This document shows, one piece after another, positions 10,185-12,686 of a DNA stretch of 12,686 nt. The translations under genes were made by a program, and so were the position numbers. The DNA is taken from contig JADGJG010000774.1 of NCBI GenBank assembly GCA_027596195.1, forward strand, positions 1 to 12,686, given 5' to 3'. Positions within the stretch are counted from its first letter, which is position 1. Every line of letters begins with the position of its first letter. Source of the DNA: Podochytrium sp. JEL0797 (taxonomy: Eukaryota; Chytridiomycota; Chytridiomycetes; Chytridiales; Chytriomycetaceae). The notes beneath the pieces were generated by a model. The model was not told the origin of the DNA and ran no database searches. It was given only the letters and a program-made list of their open reading frames with translations.

Positions 10185-10499
10185 ATGCCGCACACAGCAA
10201 ATGCTGGAACTAACGACGGGTTGAAGGGCAACGGTGCGCAGCGTCACTCTTCTATCGACTTGAACCCAGCAGAGGATTCAATAAATTCCCAATATTTTTT
10301 GTGGTCGGGCGACGCGTCTTCAACAAGCCTCCGTCCACATGCTTATTTGGCTGCTATTAAGGCATTTCGCGTTGACGATTTGGCGCAAAGGTGCAGGCAC
10401 TTCAAGCTGCCCTACCGACGTGCGTTGTCCGCTACCCAGTACTCACCCGCCATCTCCACTTTTCATCTTTGCGTTTTTGCTCGACCAAAAAAAAAAACG
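10185..10499 (+). other. Stop-free in-frame extension upstream of bL35m
   Basis: From the ATG at 10185 the frame stays open for 105 codons and runs directly into the bL35m ATG at 10500. The translated text resembles no family known to me. Its first part is Asn/Asp/Ser-rich, its middle part (about 10335-10420) is helix-like with Ala, Leu, Arg and His, and it does not look like a mitochondrial presequence. It overlaps a candidate AATAAA at 10280. It may be chance, an alternative N-terminus, or an unrecognised short gene. Confidence 0.25.
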
Positions 10500-11181
10500 A
10501 TGATCCGGTCGCTTCCTGGCCTCGCCTCGCGGACCTCCGTGTCTCACCTCCGCGCAACACCCGTGGCCATCAACGCCTGCCTCACCCGCAGCTTCTCTGC
10601 CCTGAGCCTCAGCATGAACCTTCCTCGCGTGAACGCCCTGATGGTCCCGACTTCGTTTGGATCCGTGTCGGCAGTTCCGCACAGAGTGGCTGTGGCAGTG
10701 GGACACTCGCAGATTCGAGGAAATGCGGGGACAAAGAAGAAGAAGAAGAGTGCCGTGTTTCTGCGTAACGAGGGTGAGTTGGTGTGGAGTATGTGATCAT
10801 ACCGCATGCGATCTAACCTCGCATTTGTGCAGTCAAGGTTGCTAGCAAACGCAAGGGGAAGCATTACAAGCTCAAGAACCACCGCGGCGCTTTGACCAGG
10901 TAAAACCACACACACACACACACACCCGAAAGCGAAATCCTCTTAACTGCGAATCGAACCGTTTCTAACACTCTCCCACTCTCCAAAGATGGCTCATTAA
11001 ATCCCCGACATATGCACGAGGACCCGTCTTCAAACGCGCACAGGCCGGAACTTCGCACTTGAACCGCAAAAACCGCGCGTGGAAGACCACGAGCAAGCGT
11101 CGTCGTGTGACGGCAAACACTCAGCAGGCAAAGTTGCTGAGACGGTTGATTCCGTACCACCGCAAAAAGTACATGCGATAA
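10500..11181 (+). CDS. MRPL35: Mitochondrial large-subunit ribosomal protein bL35m
   Basis: This is a component of the mitochondrial ribosome large subunit, needed for mitochondrial protein synthesis. Exons are 10500-10773, 10833-10899 and 10989-11181 (TAA), giving 177 aa. Introns are GTGAGT...CAG (59 nt) and GTAAAA...AAAG (89 nt). The N-terminus (MIRSLPGLASRTSVSHLRAT) is Arg/Ser/Leu-rich with no acidic residue, typical of a matrix targeting sequence, which is why this ATG is preferred over the one at 10185. A Lys tract (KKKKK) follows. The C-terminal half is the bL35 fold: YKLKNHRGALTRW, then FKRAQAGTSHLNRKNR and KLLRRLIPYHRKKYMR, matching the bacterial L35 pattern of KxxRGAxKRF, a Lys/Arg-rich SHxxxKK region and a short basic C-terminus. 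The mature protein is very basic, as expected for an rRNA binder. AATAAA at 11268 is a likely processing signal. Confidence 0.88.
10907..10925 (+). repeat. (CA)n microsatellite in bL35m intron 2
   Basis: A run of nine CA dinucleotides begins just inside the donor of the second bL35m intron. Comparable CA/GT runs lie in RAD50 intron 4 (3859-3872), at the light-chain 5' end (2303-2316) and in RAD50 intron 17 (7391-7400). Confidence 0.7.
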
Positions 11182-11267
11182 ACGCGTGGGAGGTTGTGCA
11201 GAAGTTGTGCGTTGGGACTTGGAGGGGGGGTTTATTTGGATGGTGGGGATTGCATGGTGCAACTGGG

Positions 11268-11273
11268 AATAAA
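11268..11273 (+). terminator. Polyadenylation signal AATAAA for bL35m
   Basis: AATAAA occurs 87 nt after the bL35m stop codon, following a G/T-rich untranslated stretch. Assigned by position and consensus. Confidence 0.5.
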
Positions 11274-11532
11274 CGATGAATTATTGATGATCGTGAATGC
11301 TGGCAAAAACGCGAGTCAAGCCCAGCTCGGAAAGCCACATCGAATGACACCCAGTTTTTCGAAAAATTGATTGTTGGAATCTTTTGGCATTTGCTCGGAA
11401 TGTTTGAAGAATACGACAATAACCGCATGCAAGTCGTCAAACATAGGCTGCCTTTTCTCGACAAGGAAGGTATTGTGGCGGCGCTTTTCCAAATCACGCA
11501 TCATTGGCCCCCGTTCAATCAGGACCATGATT
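11274..11532. other. Gene-poor stretch with two weak overlapping open frames
   Basis: No recognisable gene is present. On the plus strand one frame is stop-free from 11280 to a TGA at 11625-11627 (115 codons; first ATG at 11400, giving 75 aa), with an aromatic/hydrophobic segment (FEKLIVGIFWHLLGMFEEYD) and a His/Pro/Phe-containing tail. On the minus strand an ATG at 11528 opens a 70-codon frame ending at 11316. Neither resembles a family I know. They overlap, so at most one is likely real. The plus frame also runs through the 3' end of the neighbouring minus-strand gene, which argues against it. Confidence 0.2.
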
Positions 11533-11538
11533 TTTATT
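11533..11538 (-). terminator. Polyadenylation signal for the minus-strand secreted protein
   Basis: TTTATT on the plus strand reads AATAAA on the minus strand, about 70 nt downstream of the TAA at 11611-11609. Position and consensus fit a 3'-end processing signal. Confidence 0.5.
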
Positions 11539-11608
11539 CAATAGGCAGAAAAAGGAGAACGATTGGAAAAGTGGTGGTGACACGACAACAACAAGCTTAT
11601 TCCCCCCT

Positions 11609-12114
11609 TTACGGAGGAGTCAACTGACACCCTACAAACCCGTTTGGCCCGTTCGCGTTGCAAAACTGGTTCAAAGGACACTGCGAAATCCATCGCCAGT
11701 CCAACACGCCGCCAGCCACGTACCCACACTGCTCGAGAGTTTTTCCGACGCATCTCCAGGCTCCGAATTGGCAGATGGGACCCGTCGTTGTCGTTGAAGT
11801 TGCGGAGGTGGTCAGGGCTGTCGTGGAGGTGGTAGTCGAAGGCGTTGCTTGGATAGTCGAAGTCGTTGTGGTGGACGACGTGGAAGTGGTAGTCGTCGGA
11901 GGTCCCGGAGAACAGCCAGTAAACGCGGGAGAAACGGTACACACATCGCTGCCAACAGTTCCACAGGAAGCGATACTCAAAAATCAACACTAGTAATCAT
12001 AGACGGTGCATGGATCGTCAGCGGTGGTGGTGGGTCTTGTCTGCGCGCGTGTTGGATAGTCGCGGCTTGAGCGAGGGAAAAGTGGAAGAGAGGGAGGCAG
12101 AAGATGATTTGCAT
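11609..12114 (-). CDS. Secreted Thr/Ser-linker protein with C-terminal Cys-rich, possibly chitin-binding module; frame break
   Basis: The ATG at 12114-12112 opens a signal peptide (MQIIFCLPLFHFSLAQA) followed by a dibasic Kex2-like site (ARRQD) and a Pro run. That frame stops at 11979-11977. An overlapping frame continues to TAA at 11611-11609. It carries CGTVGSDVCTVSPAFTGC, a roughly 40-residue Thr/Ser tract typical of O-glycosylated linkers, and a six-Cys C-terminal module: CQFGAWRC, LEQC, SQC, NQFC, FVGC. The spacing resembles fungal CBM19/chitin-binding modules, but the family is an inference. The frames can be joined by a non-consensus 56-nt intron (12004-11949, GTCTAT...GCAG), by a one-base length error in the T5 run at 11983-11979, or not at all if this is a pseudogene. 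Secretion to the cell wall is likely; ligand binding is unproven. Confidence 0.6.
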
Positions 12115-12359
12115 TGTTGAAGGTGTTGGTTGTCTTGTGGAAGACGGAAGAATGCTGCTCTTATGCCATTTTGAGAGGGGCCGGGGTGGGAAGTGGGGAC
12201 GGAAGGGGTCCAAGCGACGCGTTCTGTGAGAAGCCGAGGGTCGCGAAACAATGAAATGAATCCATTTGGTGACCCTTGATCTCACTCCCACACTTCTCGA
12301 GAAGAGGATAAAACCAGGACATTCCCCCTTCCATCCACTGCCACTCAAAAACCAAAACC
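12115..12359. promoter_or_regulatory. Shared upstream region of two divergent secreted-protein genes
   Basis: This is 245 bp between the two start codons. On the plus strand a GATAAAA TATA-like element (about 12307-12313) lies roughly 47 bp before the ATG at 12360, followed by a C/A-rich leader (aaaaccaaaaccATG). On the minus strand a CATAAGA stretch near 12160 is a weaker TATA candidate for the other gene. No operator-like palindrome stands out. Confidence 0.45.
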
Positions 12360-12605
12360 ATGCACCTCAAGTCTCTCTTCCTTGCCTTCACTGCCCTCTC
12401 CGTCTTGGGTACTCCAGTCATGCAAGCTCGTGGCGAATCATCGGTCTCTCTCTCCAAGCGTCAAGATATGATGGTCGACGGCACGGACGGCAGCCAAGAC
12501 AGCGACGGAACCGACCACGACGACTCTTACGTGAGTGAGCACCACTGCCACAAGCGTTGCTACGAGTATTACGAAGACGACAGCGACTACTACTGTATTT
12601 TTTGA
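12360..12605 (+). CDS. Small acidic secreted protein with signal peptide and Kex2-type site
   Basis: An 81-aa product with no family recognised. The N-terminus MHLKSLFLAFTALSVLGTPV is a classical signal peptide. A short pro-segment ends in LSKR, a typical Kex2 processing site, followed by QDMM. The predicted mature part, about 47 aa, is rich in Asp and Ser, then Tyr, Glu and Cys. It has three Cys (HHCHKRC and the C-terminal YYC) and a second internal KR. It could be a processed peptide, a wall or matrix protein, or an effector-like small secreted protein; nothing in the sequence decides. A strong donor-like GTGAGT sits in the frame at 12532, so an intron and a longer product running off the window are possible. 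The consistent D/Y/E composition on both sides favours the unspliced reading. Confidence 0.65.
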   Translation: MHLKSLFLAFTALSVLGTPVMQARGESSVSLSKRQDMMVDGTDGSQDSDGTDHDDSYVSEHHCHKRCYEYYEDDSDYYCIF

Positions 12606-12686
12606 AGAAGAAGCGCGTTTCGGAATTGTCAGATATGCAAATCTTTGAGAAAAAAAGAGATGACTCATCTTCCGTTGGCGTTGGCA

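Larger units (their letters stand above)
10126..10499 (+). promoter_or_regulatory. Intergenic region: KIAA0930 3' end and bL35m upstream region
   Basis: This is 374 bp without a confidently assigned gene. An AATAAA at 10169-10174 lies 44 nt after the KIAA0930 stop, and a second at 10280-10285. Just before the bL35m start a poly-A run of nine or ten bases precedes the ATG. No TATA box is evident. An uninterrupted frame crosses most of the interval and is listed separately. Confidence 0.5.

Noticed and set aside
12585..12605. The C-terminal CIF of the small secreted protein looked like a prenylated CaaX end of a fungal mating pheromone.
   Set aside because: Cys is third, not fourth, from the end, and a signal peptide is present, which a-type pheromones lack.

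Overview
The window looks like nuclear DNA of an intron-rich fungus, most likely a zoosporic (chytrid-type) lineage. This is inferred from four things: many short GT-AG introns, a myosin-II regulatory light chain next to PUS10 and a KIAA0930-family gene (an animal-like gene set that model yeasts largely lack), secreted proteins with dibasic Kex2-type sites, and a Thr/Ser linker joined to a Cys-rich possible chitin-binding module. No tRNA, rRNA, CRISPR array or transposase gene was found.

Layout. A 42-base poly-C run opens the window (1-42). On the minus strand follow the 5' part of PUS10 (88-1343, running off the left end) and, 55 bp upstream of it, a complete myosin regulatory light chain gene (1399-2386). 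The light chain diverges from RAD50 (plus strand, 2443-8212) across about 56 bp. RAD50 was rebuilt here as 21 exons encoding 1307 residues, with Walker A, Q-loop, CxxC zinc hook, signature, Walker B and His-switch all present. On the same strand follow a KIAA0930/DUF2045 homologue (8329-10125, 4 exons, 460 aa) and mitochondrial ribosomal protein bL35m (10500-11181, 3 exons, 177 aa). The right end is an accessory-looking segment. It holds a gene-poor stretch with weak ORFs (11274-11532), a minus-strand secreted Cys-rich protein whose reading frame is broken near a T5 run (11609-12114), and a divergent small acidic secreted protein (12360-12605).

The conserved genes are housekeeping and are not an evident functional cluster. 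They cover tRNA pseudouridylation, actomyosin contraction, double-strand-break repair and mitochondrial translation. The two secreted genes share a 245-bp intergenic region and both carry a dibasic site followed by Gln-Asp, so they may be co-expressed secreted products.

The most unusual signals are as follows. First, synonymous codon choice swings inside almost every exon from C-ending codons at the acceptor side to G/T-ending codons at the donor side, on both strands, so the swing follows transcription and splice sites. Second, a 359-nt RAD50 intron carries a GC-rich, hairpin-forming, tandemly duplicated element unlike anything else in the window. Third, a 105-codon open frame runs in frame into bL35m.
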